Below, piece by piece: positions 45,394 to 55,682 of a DNA stretch of 64,000 nucleotides (positions are counted from its first letter, which is position 1; each line of letters begins with the position of its first letter). The notes beneath the pieces are model-generated. The model saw only the letters and a program-made list of their open reading frames with translations. It did no database searches and was not told the origin of the DNA. The DNA is taken from positions 21,466 to 85,465 of the forward strand of contig CAMAXY010000005.1 in NCBI GenBank assembly GCA_945862215.1, read 5' to 3'. A program made the translations under genes and the position numbers. The stretch is from Singulisphaera sp. GP187 (lineage in GTDB: Bacteria > Planctomycetota > Phycisphaerae > Phycisphaerales > SM1A02).

Positions 45394-46485
45394 ATGAGAC
45401 TTATGACCTTTGGACTAGGAATGATTGGCTGCGGAGGTATCGGGAATGTGCACGCACAAACTGCACGTCGTGCGGGCATCAAAATTATGGGAGCGTGGGA
45501 CATTCTCTCAGATCGTGCGGCGCTTCTCATTGAACAACATGGCGCAAAGGGCAGCCAAGCAGTACCAAGCATCGACGCGCTCTTGGCGATGAAAGGTATC
45601 GATGCTGTTGTCGTTGCAGTTCCAAATGATCGTCACTGCGAATGTGCGTGCGCAGCACTGAAGGCTGGAAAACACGTGCTCTTGGAAAAGCCGATGGCAC
45701 TCAGCACAGAACAGTGCGATCAAATTCTGAGCGCAGCATCAGCAAGCGCGGGACAACTGCAAATTGGATTTGTCTGTCGCGGAACCCCTGCAGCTTTGAC
45801 TGTGAAGCAGTGGATCGACGCGGGGAGATTTGGCGAGATTTATCACATCAAGGCAAGTCTCTATCGCAGGCGCGGAATTCCTGGATTAGGCGGCTGGTTT
45901 ACGACGAAAAAGCATTCTGGCGGTGGCCCTCTCATCGATCTTGGAGTGCATGTGATTGACCTCGCACTTCATCTCGCGGGTCATCCAAAAGCGCAACGAG
46001 TGAGTGGTGCAACGTGGTCGAAGTTCGGTCATCCCATCAGCGAATATCGATACACATCGATGTGGGCTGGACCGCCAAAGGTCGATGGGATTTTTGATGT
46101 CGAAGATGGTGCGATGGCGCTCATTCGATGCGCGGGAGGTTTGACGATCGAGGTGAATGTCACGTGGGCTGCCAACATTCCAGAAGGATCGACGAAGGAC
46201 GGAATTTCAATCTGGGGTTCGCGTGCAGGAACAAACTTTGACATTTTTGGCAAGGAGGTTTCGATCGCCACCGAAGAGCATGGGATGTTGGTGGATATCA
46301 AGCCGCAGTTCGAAGCAACAAATCCGATGGAACAAGCGTGGGATCAGCAGTATCGACATTTTCAAGAGATGGTCGTCCAAAGAAAAACGCCCTTCGCCAC
46401 GGGGGCGCAGGGACGTTCATTGCAAGCTGTGATTGACGCGGTTTACGAAAGTTCCAATCTCAACCGCGAAGTCGAAATCGGCTGA
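45394..46485 (+). CDS. Gfo/Idh/MocA-family NAD(P)-dependent oxidoreductase
   Basis: A 363-residue protein. It has an N-terminal Rossmann fold (GLGMIGCGGIGNVHAQTARRAG), the EKPMA motif region (VLLEKPMALSTEQCD) with its catalytic-site Lys, and a C-terminal alpha/beta domain with GGGPLIDLGVHVIDLALHLAG. Family members oxidise or isomerise sugars and inositols. The start is ATG 45394 or 45403; the longer track ORF would overlap the divergent DadA-like gene. Substrate unknown. Confidence 0.9.
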   Translation: MRLMTFGLGMIGCGGIGNVHAQTARRAGIKIMGAWDILSDRAALLIEQHGAKGSQAVPSIDALLAMKGIDAVVVAVPNDRHCECACAALKAGKHVLLEKPMALSTEQCDQILSAASASAGQLQIGFVCRGTPAALTVKQWIDAGRFGEIYHIKASLYRRRGIPGLGGWFTTKKHSGGGPLIDLGVHVIDLALHLAGHPKAQRVSGATWSKFGHPISEYRYTSMWAGPPKVDGIFDVEDGAMALIRCAGGLTIEVNVTWAANIPEGSTKDGISIWGSRAGTNFDIFGKEVSIATEEHGMLVDIKPQFEATNPMEQAWDQQYRHFQEMVVQRKTPFATGAQGRSLQAVIDAVYESSNLNREVEIG

Positions 46486-46492
46486 CGATTTA

Positions 46493-47614
46493 TTAGATCG
46501 CTTTTCCGTTTCCTGGCGAACTCGTCTCATACTTCTTGAGGGTTTCTTTCATTTCATCAAGCATCTGGCCTGCTTCTGTTTTTTCGATCGCAGATTTCTG
46601 AGTTGCGATCGCCAATTTCTGATCTGCGGAATCCCAATATGCACGTGCAAGGGTGTCGAGAATCGCGCCGTCTTTGTTGTCGCTTGCCGCAGCAGCCGCT
46701 TGTGCTGTATTGAGAGCGAATGCGATGTCGCGTGTCTTCACTGTCTTGGAATCAAGAACGAACCAGGCAACTTGATTCAGACCCATTGCGCTTTTTTCTG
46801 CGATGAGTGCAGCAACAACTTTCTTCCCAAGCGCATAAGCCGCTTCTGGTTGATTTGCTCCGCCAAGCAAGATCTGAAACTTTTGTAGTTCCATTCCAAG
46901 TGCTTCCTGTGGACTCGCTTTGGAAATCGCCTCATCGAGCATCCCGAGGAATGCAGCGTAATCATTTGTTTTTTGAGCTTCACGAAGAAGCCCGGACATT
47001 CGTCGCTGCATTTTGCTCGCCTGTGCAGATCCCATAAATGAATCTTTCGCCTTGGCGATGTCCCATGTTCCCGCGACGATCGCTGCGATCGGTTCGTCCA
47101 TTGTCATCGGATGCCCGATCCACTGCACGACTGAATCCTTCACAATGAACGCGCATGGGATTCCATTTTGCATCGCTGGCTTCATGTACTGGTTGTATGA
47201 CGAACGATCCGCATCTGCGCAGAGCGTGTACTTGGTCTTCTCGGCCCACTCTGGCTTCTCAAGAAATGTCTTGACGGTTTCGAGTTTCTCGTCGCTGATA
47301 CCCATGACAACAACGCCTTTGTCTGCATAAGTCTGCTGCACTTCTGAAAGATGCGGCATTCCAGCTTTGCATGGTCCGCACCACGTTGCCCAGAATTCGA
47401 CAACATAGACCTTACCTGCTGTAAAACTTGAGATTGAATCTCCCTTCACAAAATTTTCAATTTCAGGAAATGGTGCTGGTGATCCAGGAAACATCGTTGG
47501 CTGTTGTGCTTCTGGCGCGACTGTCTTGACCGCGGGTGCCGGCTTTGCAGCAGGTGCAGATGGTGGAGTGGATTGCGGAAAAGCGAAAGAGGATGCAAGA
47601 ATGAGTGAAAGCAT
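46493..47614 (-). CDS. Secreted TlpA/ResA-type thioredoxin-domain protein
   Basis: I start at ATG 47614 (MLSLILASSFAFPQ, a signal peptide), giving 373 residues. A Pro/Ala-rich linker is followed by a thioredoxin-like domain (residues about 50-190): VVEFWATWCGPCKAGMPHLSEVQ, with redox-active CGPC and the TlpA-style GIPCAFIVKDSVVQWIGHPM cis-Pro region. Residues about 200-373 are helical with a TPR-like pattern (AQAAAAASDNKDGAILDTLARAYWDSADQKLA). Likely an extracytoplasmic thiol-disulfide oxidoreductase. It is divergent from folD. Confidence 0.85.
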   Translation of the reverse strand: MLSLILASSFAFPQSTPPSAPAAKPAPAVKTVAPEAQQPTMFPGSPAPFPEIENFVKGDSISSFTAGKVYVVEFWATWCGPCKAGMPHLSEVQQTYADKGVVVMGISDEKLETVKTFLEKPEWAEKTKYTLCADADRSSYNQYMKPAMQNGIPCAFIVKDSVVQWIGHPMTMDEPIAAIVAGTWDIAKAKDSFMGSAQASKMQRRMSGLLREAQKTNDYAAFLGMLDEAISKASPQEALGMELQKFQILLGGANQPEAAYALGKKVVAALIAEKSAMGLNQVAWFVLDSKTVKTRDIAFALNTAQAAAAASDNKDGAILDTLARAYWDSADQKLAIATQKSAIEKTEAGQMLDEMKETLKKYETSSPGNGKAI

Positions 47615-47682
47615 TATTTTTCTCCTGAAGAATTTGGAACCACGACCAACAAGAGAATAGCGCATGAGATACATTTCACCCA

Positions 47683-48525
47683 ATGCCAGCCAAAATCATC
47701 GACGGTAAAGCAATCGGGGCTCAGGTTCGAATGGAGATTCGCAAGCGAATCGAAGCTGCGAAGCGCAGTGTTCGATTGGATGCAGTCTTGGTTGGTGATG
47801 ATCGTGCAGCTGCGATTTATGCGCAAAATCAAGCCAAAACTTGCGCCGAAGCTGGGATCGAATACCACTTGCACACATTGCCAGCAAGTTGCGGATACGA
47901 CGAAATCGCAGGTCGCATTCTGCTGATGAACACCGAAGAGTCGATCAAAGCCATCATGCTGCACCTTCCACTGCCTGTCGGAGTCGATACGGAGCGTGTT
48001 CAATCGCTGATCGCTCCAGAAAAAGATGTTGAAGGTGTCAATCCCGCCAATATCGGTAATGTTGTTTATGGCCGCCGCAGTTTGGTTCCATGCACAGCGC
48101 TCGCAGTACTTGAGATGATCGAGTCGACTGGAATTACTCTGCGAGGATCGAAGTGCGTTGTTGTTGGCGCAAGCAATATTGTTGGCAAGCCGATCGCAGT
48201 TTTATTGATGCGCGCGGAAGCGACGGTGGTCAGCGCAAATAAGTTCACCAAGAACCTCTCGATGCTCACGCGTGAAGCAGATGTCGTGGTTGCTGCTGCT
48301 GGTGTGGCCTCACTTGTGAAATCTGATTGGATCAAACCTGGTGCGGTTGTTGTCGATGTTGGAATCAATCGAATCCCTGGTGTAGACGGAAAATCTGTGA
48401 CAGTGGGAGATGTCGATCCGCAGGTCGCGGAAATTGCTGGATGGATGAGCCCAGTTCCCGGCGGTGTTGGGCCAATGACAGTGGCAATGCTTTTGCGAAA
48501 TGTTGCTGAAGCCGCGCTGCGCTGA
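47683..48525 (+). CDS. folD: Bifunctional methylene-THF dehydrogenase / methenyl-THF cyclohydrolase
   Basis: FolD interconverts methylene-, methenyl- and formyl-tetrahydrofolate. The family signature regions are present: IYAQNQAKTCAEAGI carries the Tyr and the catalytic Lys of YVxxKxKAC. VVVGASNIVGKPIAVLL and SANKFTKNL form the NADP site, and MSPVPGGVGPMTVAMLLRN is the C-terminal signature. Oddity: in the xVQLPLP motif the catalytic-site Gln is His (MLHLPLP). At 280 residues it is normal length. Confidence 0.95.
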   Translation: MPAKIIDGKAIGAQVRMEIRKRIEAAKRSVRLDAVLVGDDRAAAIYAQNQAKTCAEAGIEYHLHTLPASCGYDEIAGRILLMNTEESIKAIMLHLPLPVGVDTERVQSLIAPEKDVEGVNPANIGNVVYGRRSLVPCTALAVLEMIESTGITLRGSKCVVVGASNIVGKPIAVLLMRAEATVVSANKFTKNLSMLTREADVVVAAAGVASLVKSDWIKPGAVVVDVGINRIPGVDGKSVTVGDVDPQVAEIAGWMSPVPGGVGPMTVAMLLRNVAEAALR

Positions 48526-48550
48526 AGCAGTTGCGAAATCCAAACGGTTT

Positions 48551-49495
48551 TTATTTTCCAAAAAGTTTTTGCAGCGCTTCTTCGTATCGTGCAACCGTTC
48601 CCGCAACGATTTCGCTTGGAACTTCTGGTCCTGGTGGAGTCTTGTCCCACGATCCAGACTGCACTAATTTTAAAAGCCAATTTCGCAAAAACTGTTTGTC
48701 AAAACTCGGTTGGTCGCGGCCAGGCTCGAAGTTTGCAAGTGGCCAATAGCGACTTGAATCTGGAGTCAGCACTTCGTCCACAAGCATCAGTTCGTTCGTG
48801 GTAGAGCCATTTCGGTCGAGCGCAAATCCAAATTCGAATTTCGTGTCTGCGAGAATGACGCCTCGTTCAAGAGCATATTGCGCGGCAATCGAATAGATAT
48901 TCAAAGTCAACTCTCGAAGTCGCCGCATGAGATCCGCGCCAACGATTTCGCCTGCTCGCTCGAATGAGATATTTTCATCGTGGCCTTCAACTGCCTTGGT
49001 TGCTGGTGAGAAAATTGGGGTGGGCAATCGATCGCACTGCTGCAGTCCTGGTGGCAATTTCACGCCGCAGACTGTCCCGCTGGTTTGATACTCCGCCCAT
49101 CCGCTGCCCGCAAGATATCCGCGCGCGACACATTCGATCGGCACAACGTGGGCAGCGCGACAAGTCATCGTTCGACTTTGCAGAGAATGGCGCAGAGATT
49201 CGTCGATCCCAGAAATCGCAGGAAGTTCAGTGGAGAGCACATGATCCTTCACGAGATTTTGTTTTCGCAGCAATTCAAACCATCCTGATGCAATCGATGT
49301 CAATAGTCGGCCTTTTCCAGGGATCGGCGTGGGCATAACCACATCAAATGCAGAGATTCGATCTGATGCCACGAGCAGCAACCGCGGACCATTCGAGTCA
49401 GGTGGCAGGTCATACACATCTCGAACTTTGCCTTGCCTTCGACCTTGCAGAGGCAAATGCGTTTCAAATACAGAATCGTCGGTTGGTGTTCGCAT
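48551..49495 (-). CDS. purC: Phosphoribosylaminoimidazole-succinocarboxamide synthase (SAICAR synthetase)
   Basis: Joins aspartate to CAIR in purine synthesis. GRRQGKVRDVYDLP, LLLVASDRISAFDVVMPTPIPGKG, VVPIECVARGYLAGSGW, LILADTKFEFGF and LVDEVLTPDSSRYWP are all typical, including the KxRDxY and SDRISAFD signatures. At 314 residues it is the longer, yeast-like form common in many bacteria. It converges with folD. Confidence 0.96.
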   Translation of the reverse strand: MRTPTDDSVFETHLPLQGRRQGKVRDVYDLPPDSNGPRLLLVASDRISAFDVVMPTPIPGKGRLLTSIASGWFELLRKQNLVKDHVLSTELPAISGIDESLRHSLQSRTMTCRAAHVVPIECVARGYLAGSGWAEYQTSGTVCGVKLPPGLQQCDRLPTPIFSPATKAVEGHDENISFERAGEIVGADLMRRLRELTLNIYSIAAQYALERGVILADTKFEFGFALDRNGSTTNELMLVDEVLTPDSSRYWPLANFEPGRDQPSFDKQFLRNWLLKLVQSGSWDKTPPGPEVPSEIVAGTVARYEEALQKLFGK

Positions 49496-49601
49496 CGGGC
49501 AAAGTGTAAGGAATTGCCCAGTGGATGAGTACCGCTTAGAAAGTGCAATTCCGGCATAAATCGGTTGGAGCGAAATCGACCGCTACACTCGAATCGCTCA
49601 C

Positions 49602-51101
49602 ATGTTGCGATTCGCATTTCAGCAAGTTGAAGGAACCCCGGTGTCGATCAATATCGCACGCGGATATCTCGTGGGAACAAACGACGAATCGATTTCAGGT
49701 GAAATTCGGATCAGCAAGGGGCAAGTGGAATGCATGCCATCTATCAAAAGAGCTGCCGCGCTGAATCTTGAATGTGAAATGAAGGAGATGGGGCGACTTT
49801 CAGTTTCGACATGCTTGCTTGAGCAGCGAAGCGAGCCCTATTCACTGCTGCTCGAATTGGCCCGACATCGCATCAAGCACTTCATCGCTAAGTGTGAAGA
49901 CTGGCAAATTTGGGATCACCCCGGCGCCGCAGATGCGCTTGCTGAATGGAATGAAGCGCGACTCTTGTTTACAGGAGCTTTGACAACTCAAGACTCCGCA
50001 CAAGCGGATGAACTCAGCAGTCGCGCGCTCATTAAAGGTTTGCAAGCCAGTGAAAAACTTGCGGTGGCACATTCAAGAATTTGGCTGCATCGCCGCTACG
50101 GAATCAAGTCCGCATCAAAGATGGTCCTGGGAGTTCGTGTCGATCCTCGCATTCAACCTGCGATCGCAGCAGACGCTGCAAAGTCTTTCGATATGGTTGC
50201 AGTGCCACTTTCATGGGCGAAGATCGAGCGATCACCTGGTCAATTCGATTTCAGCTCGGTTGCGCCATGGTTTGATTGGGCCGCAAAATCAGGACGAACA
50301 ATTCTTGCTGGACCTATTGTCGATCTTCAGCCCGACAAAGTTCCAAGTTGGATCGCAGCGAAGCGCGGAGATTTTTCGGTGCTGCGCGATGGCATTTGGA
50401 AATTCGCCGATGCAATTGGAAAAGGACTCGCTGGGCGAACGGGTATGTGGAATATCTCGTCTGGAATGAATGACAACAATTGGTGGCCGCTCGATCTTGA
50501 ACAGATGGTCGAACTTTCGCGTCGTGCCGTGGTTGGATTGCGTCAGGCACGCAAGAATGTCCCGACACTTTTGGAAATCCCTCGTCCATTTGGACATGAT
50601 GTGGCTGCTCGTAAAGGAGCGATCACGCCTCGTGCTCTTGTTGAAGCACTTGTAAACGACGGAATTCATCTTGATTGCTTAATGCTGCACTTTGTGATGG
50701 GCGAGCAGAGTTCTGGGAGATTGACTCGAGATCTTTTAGAATTGTCAGCGCTTCTTGATTCCTATCGTCCACTCCGCAAATCTGTTTTCGTTGCTTTGGG
50801 TGCGCCGAGCAGCGTGGGCGATCCTGCTGCGGGTTATTGGCGAACTCCGTGGTCTGCAAAGTCTCAAGCCGCGTGGGCGAGTCGAATGTTTTCGATTGCA
50901 ATGTCCAAGCCGCATGTCGGGATGGTGATGTGGGAGTCGTTGATGGATAGCGATCCGAAACAACCGACGCATGGCGTAGTTGGTGGGGATCGAAAGCCCA
51001 AGCCAATTTTAGAAACCTTGATATCACTGCGCCGAGCTCTCAGCGTTCCGCTTGGCGAATGGAAGTCAGTCGATGGAAAGAGCGCACTTTCTCATGAGTG
51101 A
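49602..51101 (+). CDS. GH10-like TIM-barrel protein
   Basis: A 499-residue protein with no clear signal peptide. Residues 1-160 form a carbohydrate-binding-like N-terminal module (ISGEIRISKGQVECMPS, WQIWDHPGAADAL). Residues about 190-480 look like a glycoside hydrolase family 10-type barrel: FDMVAVPLSWAKIERSPGQFDFSSV matches the xylanase segment describing the search for the light-and-heat start (WxxIEPxxGxFxF). WNISSGMNDNNWWPL is at the acid/base position, but the usual Asn-Glu is not obvious there. So activity is uncertain. It overlaps the ComEA-like gene by 8 bases. Confidence 0.6.
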   Translation: MLRFAFQQVEGTPVSINIARGYLVGTNDESISGEIRISKGQVECMPSIKRAAALNLECEMKEMGRLSVSTCLLEQRSEPYSLLLELARHRIKHFIAKCEDWQIWDHPGAADALAEWNEARLLFTGALTTQDSAQADELSSRALIKGLQASEKLAVAHSRIWLHRRYGIKSASKMVLGVRVDPRIQPAIAADAAKSFDMVAVPLSWAKIERSPGQFDFSSVAPWFDWAAKSGRTILAGPIVDLQPDKVPSWIAAKRGDFSVLRDGIWKFADAIGKGLAGRTGMWNISSGMNDNNWWPLDLEQMVELSRRAVVGLRQARKNVPTLLEIPRPFGHDVAARKGAITPRALVEALVNDGIHLDCLMLHFVMGEQSSGRLTRDLLELSALLDSYRPLRKSVFVALGAPSSVGDPAAGYWRTPWSAKSQAAWASRMFSIAMSKPHVGMVMWESLMDSDPKQPTHGVVGGDRKPKPILETLISLRRALSVPLGEWKSVDGKSALSHE

Positions 51102-51486
51102 AAATCGCAGATCCATACTTCGAACGGGAATTGATTGGGGATGTTCGCGACGATGGTGGCGACTTTCAAAATCGTCGATCACAATTTTGTCGATTACAGG
51201 CATTGCGCTCTCTCTCAGCGCGATCATTCCACTGGTTGTAGATCGAATCTCTCCGACCATTCGAGTCGATGCTCCTTCTTTTGAGATAGATCTTGATTTG
51301 GCAGATGCAGACACGCTTGCGTTATTGCCAGGAATTGGCCCAGCGCTCGCAGGAAGAATCGTCGAAGATCGCAATCGACTCGGTGCGTTCGGCGGTATTG
51401 CAGGACTTCAACGTGTTCGAGGTATTGGGCCATCGATCAGCGCGGGGATCAAGCCGTTTGTAATTGCGCAAGTGCGAAAAGACTGA
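51094..51486 (+). CDS. ComEA-like membrane-anchored helix-hairpin-helix protein
   Basis: I start at ATG 51094, inside the 8-base overlap with the GH10-like gene, giving 130 residues. One transmembrane helix (SSITILSITGIALSLSAIIPLVV) is followed by tandem HhH motifs: LDLADADTLALLPGIGPALAGRIVEDRNRLGAFGGIAGLQRVRGIGPSISAGIKPF. This is the ComEA DNA-binding domain layout, used in DNA uptake during transformation. No comEC or pilus genes are in the window. Confidence 0.82.
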   Translation: MSENRRSILRTGIDWGCSRRWWRLSKSSITILSITGIALSLSAIIPLVVDRISPTIRVDAPSFEIDLDLADADTLALLPGIGPALAGRIVEDRNRLGAFGGIAGLQRVRGIGPSISAGIKPFVIAQVRKD

Positions 51487-51560
51487 TTTGCATTTGACTG
51501 GCAATCGCCAGTTCTTCGCTTGTTCGTCGCCGAGTCGCTCTCTGCCGTAAAGTTCTAAGC

Positions 51561-54500
51561 ATGCAATGGTTTGACCGCATTCGCACATCGAAGTGCCTTG
51601 ACCGAGTAACGGCGCTCTTGAGCGATTCGTCGACATCTGCAACTTCGAAATCCGCAAAGTTGCCCATTGCGATGGTTGGCAGTGCGGGTTCGAGTACCTC
51701 CGTCATCGTTGCAGCAATCGCAAGTCGAATGGGAGTTCCGATTTTATTGGTGACAGCGCACCGCGACGAATCCGATGAAGCGGTTGCTGAAATCAGTGGG
51801 CTTGGCATTTCATGCGAACTTTTTCCGGCGCTTGAATCCTCGTTTGTTGGTCAAGAAGTTGCCGAACAATTTGGTGAGCGCATTCGTGTTCTTCGTCGGC
51901 TTGATGCCAAGGATTCGCCGTCAGTCATCGTTGCTCCTGCGACGGCACTGATGCAGGGAGTTCCTGCAGTTGCAGATATGCACGGAGTCATCACGACCAT
52001 TCGCAAAGGAGAGCAACTCCCTCGAGATTCCATTCTTGCTTGGTTAGGGCAAGGTGGATACGAGCGAATGGCGACTGCTGAAACTCCGGGAAGTTTCGCT
52101 GTCCGCGGAGGAATCGTGGACATCTTTCCAGTTGGAGCAATGACATCTGTGCGAATCGATTTCTTCGGCGATGATGTCGAGCGAATATTCGAAATCGATC
52201 TTGCAACTCAAGCCGCAGATCGCCAGATCGAGTCAATCGATTTGGTAAGAGCGGGGGGACTCTTCGATGCGGATCGTGTCGAACCAATCGCTTCGCGCTT
52301 GGATCCAAGGACACTACTGATTCTCTGCGAAACATCAGAAATCGCAGAGCAATCGCGGGGATATCAGGATCGACTCAGTGATGGTCGTGGTGTTGTTCCT
52401 TGGCCAGACACGCTGCGAGAATTGCATAAAAAATGCTCGAAAACAATTGAAACTGGAACTTTGGTTCGATCGGCAGACGCCCAGCGCCAAGTAGATGTGC
52501 CAGTCGCGGCTCTGAATCCGTTCCCCGAAGTCATGCCCGCAGCGATCGAAGTTCTTGCTCAGATTTCCAAGGGAAACGACGCAGTTGTGCTCTGCGAAAC
52601 TTCCGGCGATCTTTCACGCGCCGGCGAAGTGCTCGCTGCGCACATGCAGTCATCGACATTGTGCGTCGAAGAGAGGCATATGCATCGCGGGTTCATTTGG
52701 TCCGATGAACCGAATCGTTCGCTCGCCATGATTCCGTGGCACGAAGTTCTCAACCGCTTCGGTGCTCGACGAAGAACATCTGCGACGACATCTTCTTCGG
52801 GCAGCGCGCGATCGCGTGATGCGTTTCTGTTTTTCGAACCTGGGGATTATGTCGTCCACCGCGATCACGGCATTGCGAAGTATCACGGGCTGAAGCAACT
52901 CGCAGAGCGAGATCGTCCTTCTCCCAGTGACGAGGAATATCTCACGCTCGAATATCACAACGGCTCGCTGCTGCATGTGCCTGCAAGCAAAGTTTCGCTC
53001 GTGCAGCGTTACATTGGTGCAGGGTCGATCCGCCCGCAACTCTCGGTTCTCGGCGGACGACGATGGAAAAAACAGAAAGACGATGTTGCCGAAGCCGTTC
53101 GCGACTTGGCAGGAGAACTGATCCGTGTCCAAGCTGTGCGAGAATCCACGGCAGGAATTGCGCATCCAGTCGACTCGACATGGCAGAATGAATTCGAGGC
53201 AGAATTCCCATTCGTCGAGACCGCGGATCAAGTGACTTCGATTGCTGCGACGAAGCGCGACATGGAAAAAACCAGGCCGATGGATCGGTTGATCTGCGGC
53301 GATGTTGGCTTTGGAAAAACGGAGATCGCTCTGCGTGCAGCGTTCAAATCTGTGGACTCTGGAAAACAAGTCGCACTCTTAGTTCCTACGACAGTTCTCG
53401 CCGAACAGCACGAGAGAACTTTTCGCGAGCGTCTGCGCGCGTATCCCTTCGTGGTCGAAGGAGTCAGTCGATTCAAGACTGATCGTGAAGTTCGTGACAT
53501 TCTCGACCGTGTCGCTGCGGGCACTGTTGACATTGTGATTGGAACGCATCGATTGCTTTCAGCTGATGTTCGATTTCACGATCTTGGACTTGTCATCATT
53601 GATGAAGAGCAACGCTTCGGTGTCGAGCACAAGCAACGATTCTTTGAATTCCGTTTGACTGCAGATGTGTTGACACTCAGCGCCACGCCAATTCCTCGCA
53701 CGCTTCACATGGCAATGCTGGGACTGCGCGACATTTCCAGTTTGACAACGCCTCCACCTGATCGACGTGCAATTGTGACCGAAGTGATTCCGTGGAATCA
53801 GGAAAGACTCGCAGGTGCAATTGCGCGCGAATTGGCTCGTGAAGGCCAGATTTTCTGGGTACATAATCGTGTGCACGACATTCAATCTGCAGCCGATGAT
53901 GTGCGAAGACTCGCGCCGACTGCGCGGATTGTGGTTGGTCACGGGCAGATGGGCGATGGCGAACTCGAGCAAGTCATGCGAACTTTCATGCGCCGCGAAG
54001 CTGACATTCTGGTTTCGACCACCATCATCGAAAGTGGCATCGACATCTCGACTGCCAACACAATGATCATCGACGACGCACATCGCTTTGGCTTGAGCGA
54101 ATTGCATCAGTTGCGTGGACGCGTGGGTCGATCGAATCACCGAGCCTATTGCTATTTGCTTCTTCCGCAGGATCGTCCGGTCGCTCCCGATGCAATGAAA
54201 CGACTTCGAGCGCTCGAGGACTATTCGATGCTCGGTGCAGGCTTCCGCATCGCTGTTCGAGATCTGGAACTTCGCGGCGCAGGCAATCTGCTTGGCAGTG
54301 AACAATCTGGACATATTGCAGCGGTGGGATATGAGTTGTATTGCAAACTGCTCGACCAAACGGTGCATGAACTGCGCGCGGAACCGCAAATCGTTCCCAT
54401 CGACACACTCATCGATATCAGTTTGGTGGGTTCTGTTCCCAAGAGTTACATCCCCAGCGATCGTCGTCGATTGGAGACGTATCGCAGATTGAGTGATTCG

Positions 54501-54881
54501 CTGACCCCCGATGATCTCGCCAAGACGATCGCCGACATCGTGAACGCATATGGCGATGCACCGACGACGACGGCTGATCTCTTTCTTCTGGTGGAAATCA
54601 GACTTCGATTCACATTGCTTGGAATTCAGTCCGTTCAGCGCAAAGATTCGGACATTATTTTTCGATCTGAAGGTCCCAATGTCATCTATAAATTATTGCG
54701 GGGAGCGGCAGGTTCTGTTCGCACTGTGGGCGAGCGTGATGCGCTGGGAACTCGCCGCGAAGATTTGAGCGAAGTCTTCTGGCGATTGCCCGCAGAGTTG
54801 CAGTCAACAGCTGCATTGAGCAAAGAACTTCTCAGACGCTTGAGACGAATACAGCCAGGCACTTCGACCAAGTCCAGTTGA
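51561..54881 (+). CDS. mfd: Transcription-repair coupling factor Mfd
   Basis: An SF2 translocase that removes RNA polymerase stalled at DNA lesions and recruits UvrA. Domains in order: N-terminal UvrB-like region (residues about 30-330), CarD-like RNA-polymerase-interacting domain beginning [19 protein letters not shown] (about 425), helicase domain 1 with Walker [14 protein letters not shown] and Walker [10 protein letters not shown], helicase domain 2 with [13 protein letters not shown] and [19 protein letters not shown], and the C-terminal UvrA-binding domain. The 1106-residue length is normal. Complete and monocistronic. Confidence 0.97.
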   Translation: MQWFDRIRTSKCLDRVTALLSDSSTSATSKSAKLPIAMVGSAGSSTSVIVAAIASRMGVPILLVTAHRDESDEAVAEISGLGISCELFPALESSFVGQEVAEQFGERIRVLRRLDAKDSPSVIVAPATALMQGVPAVADMHGVITTIRKGEQLPRDSILAWLGQGGYERMATAETPGSFAVRGGIVDIFPVGAMTSVRIDFFGDDVERIFEIDLATQAADRQIESIDLVRAGGLFDADRVEPIASRLDPRTLLILCETSEIAEQSRGYQDRLSDGRGVVPWPDTLRELHKKCSKTIETGTLVRSADAQRQVDVPVAALNPFPEVMPAAIEVLAQISKGNDAVVLCETSGDLSRAGEVLAAHMQSSTLCVEERHMHRGFIWSDEPNRSLAMIPWHEVLNRFGARRRTSATTSSSGSARSRDAFLFFEPGDYVVHRDHGIAKYHGLKQLAERDRPSPSDEEYLTLEYHNGSLLHVPASKVSLVQRYIGAGSIRPQLSVLGGRRWKKQKDDVAEAVRDLAGELIRVQAVRESTAGIAHPVDSTWQNEFEAEFPFVETADQVTSIAATKRDMEKTRPMDRLICGDVGFGKTEIALRAAFKSVDSGKQVALLVPTTVLAEQHERTFRERLRAYPFVVEGVSRFKTDREVRDILDRVAAGTVDIVIGTHRLLSADVRFHDLGLVIIDEEQRFGVEHKQRFFEFRLTADVLTLSATPIPRTLHMAMLGLRDISSLTTPPPDRRAIVTEVIPWNQERLAGAIARELAREGQIFWVHNRVHDIQSAADDVRRLAPTARIVVGHGQMGDGELEQVMRTFMRREADILVSTTIIESGIDISTANTMIIDDAHRFGLSELHQLRGRVGRSNHRAYCYLLLPQDRPVAPDAMKRLRALEDYSMLGAGFRIAVRDLELRGAGNLLGSEQSGHIAAVGYELYCKLLDQTVHELRAEPQIVPIDTLIDISLVGSVPKSYIPSDRRRLETYRRLSDSLTPDDLAKTIADIVNAYGDAPTTTADLFLLVEIRLRFTLLGIQSVQRKDSDIIFRSEGPNVIYKLLRGAAGSVRTVGERDALGTRREDLSEVFWRLPAELQSTAALSKELLRRLRRIQPGTSTKSS

Positions 54882-54905
54882 GCAATTCGCTGGCTGTTTG
54901 ATCGG

Positions 54906-55553
54906 TCACTTCAAAATAGCGGCAAGTTTTTGAATCGCAGCTTGATAGTCTTCATAACTGACATGGCCTTGCTTGGCCCGTAAGGCCTTGATCTCGTTCG
55001 CAGTAGCGAAGAGGGCCTCGGTCATTCGAATTGTGCTTGGCTGAAAGTTGATTCGAAGGCGTGGCCATAATCGCTGCAACGTGTCGCTTTGCGACCAGTT
55101 CAGGAAATTCCCAAGCCAGACATTCATGCCGGTCTTATCGTGTGTGCAGATCGTTTTGTAATCCTCAAAGATCTGGAAGACAGAGATTGCGAATGCAACC
55201 TGATGCATATCTTGCGAGGAATGAATTGAAAGATCCGGATACATCTCTGCTGGCATCGAACCAAGTTTTTCATAGTCATGGGCAAGTCGGAGATTCGGCG
55301 TGATCCAGAGATCCTTGATGATTTGAATGGTGGACAACTCGAGCGCCTTCTCGGCTGCAACTTCTTGGCTTCGCGCTTGGTGATACAGCGTCAATGCCAC
55401 AAAAAGTCCTGCGCCACCCGTGAGCAACATCATCAATCTGTAGATCGTCGATTGTTCGATCGGTTGATTCTCTGATGGGTCTTGCAACAGCAAAAACACA
55501 AACAAAATGCTGAGGCCGATCATCGCAAAGAGCAAGTACTTTGAAAATCTCAT
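54906..55553 (-). CDS. Membrane protein of unknown function
   Basis: A 215-residue protein with two N-terminal transmembrane helices (YLLFAMIGLSILFVFLLL and LMMLLTGGAGLFVALTLYHQA) followed by a soluble, mostly helical cytoplasmic domain (residues about 70-215). No family assigned; the layout, with a QARSQEVAAEKALELSTIQIIKDLW helix after the second membrane segment, resembles DUF4760-type proteins seen near phage or stress loci. Convergent with mfd, its 3' end lies 25 bases away. No operon partner is visible. Confidence 0.55.
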   Translation of the reverse strand: MRFSKYLLFAMIGLSILFVFLLLQDPSENQPIEQSTIYRLMMLLTGGAGLFVALTLYHQARSQEVAAEKALELSTIQIIKDLWITPNLRLAHDYEKLGSMPAEMYPDLSIHSSQDMHQVAFAISVFQIFEDYKTICTHDKTGMNVWLGNFLNWSQSDTLQRLWPRLRINFQPSTIRMTEALFATANEIKALRAKQGHVSYEDYQAAIQKLAAILK

Positions 55554-55682
55554 AGATGTCCTTCTGGATAAATAGTTTATGAGGAGATTTCTTCAGCGCA
55601 AGGACTCTTGCATCAGGTTTTTACTTCAGCAAAAAACACCCGCGATCAATTTTTTAAATTACGCCATTGAGGAAAGCGCGAA

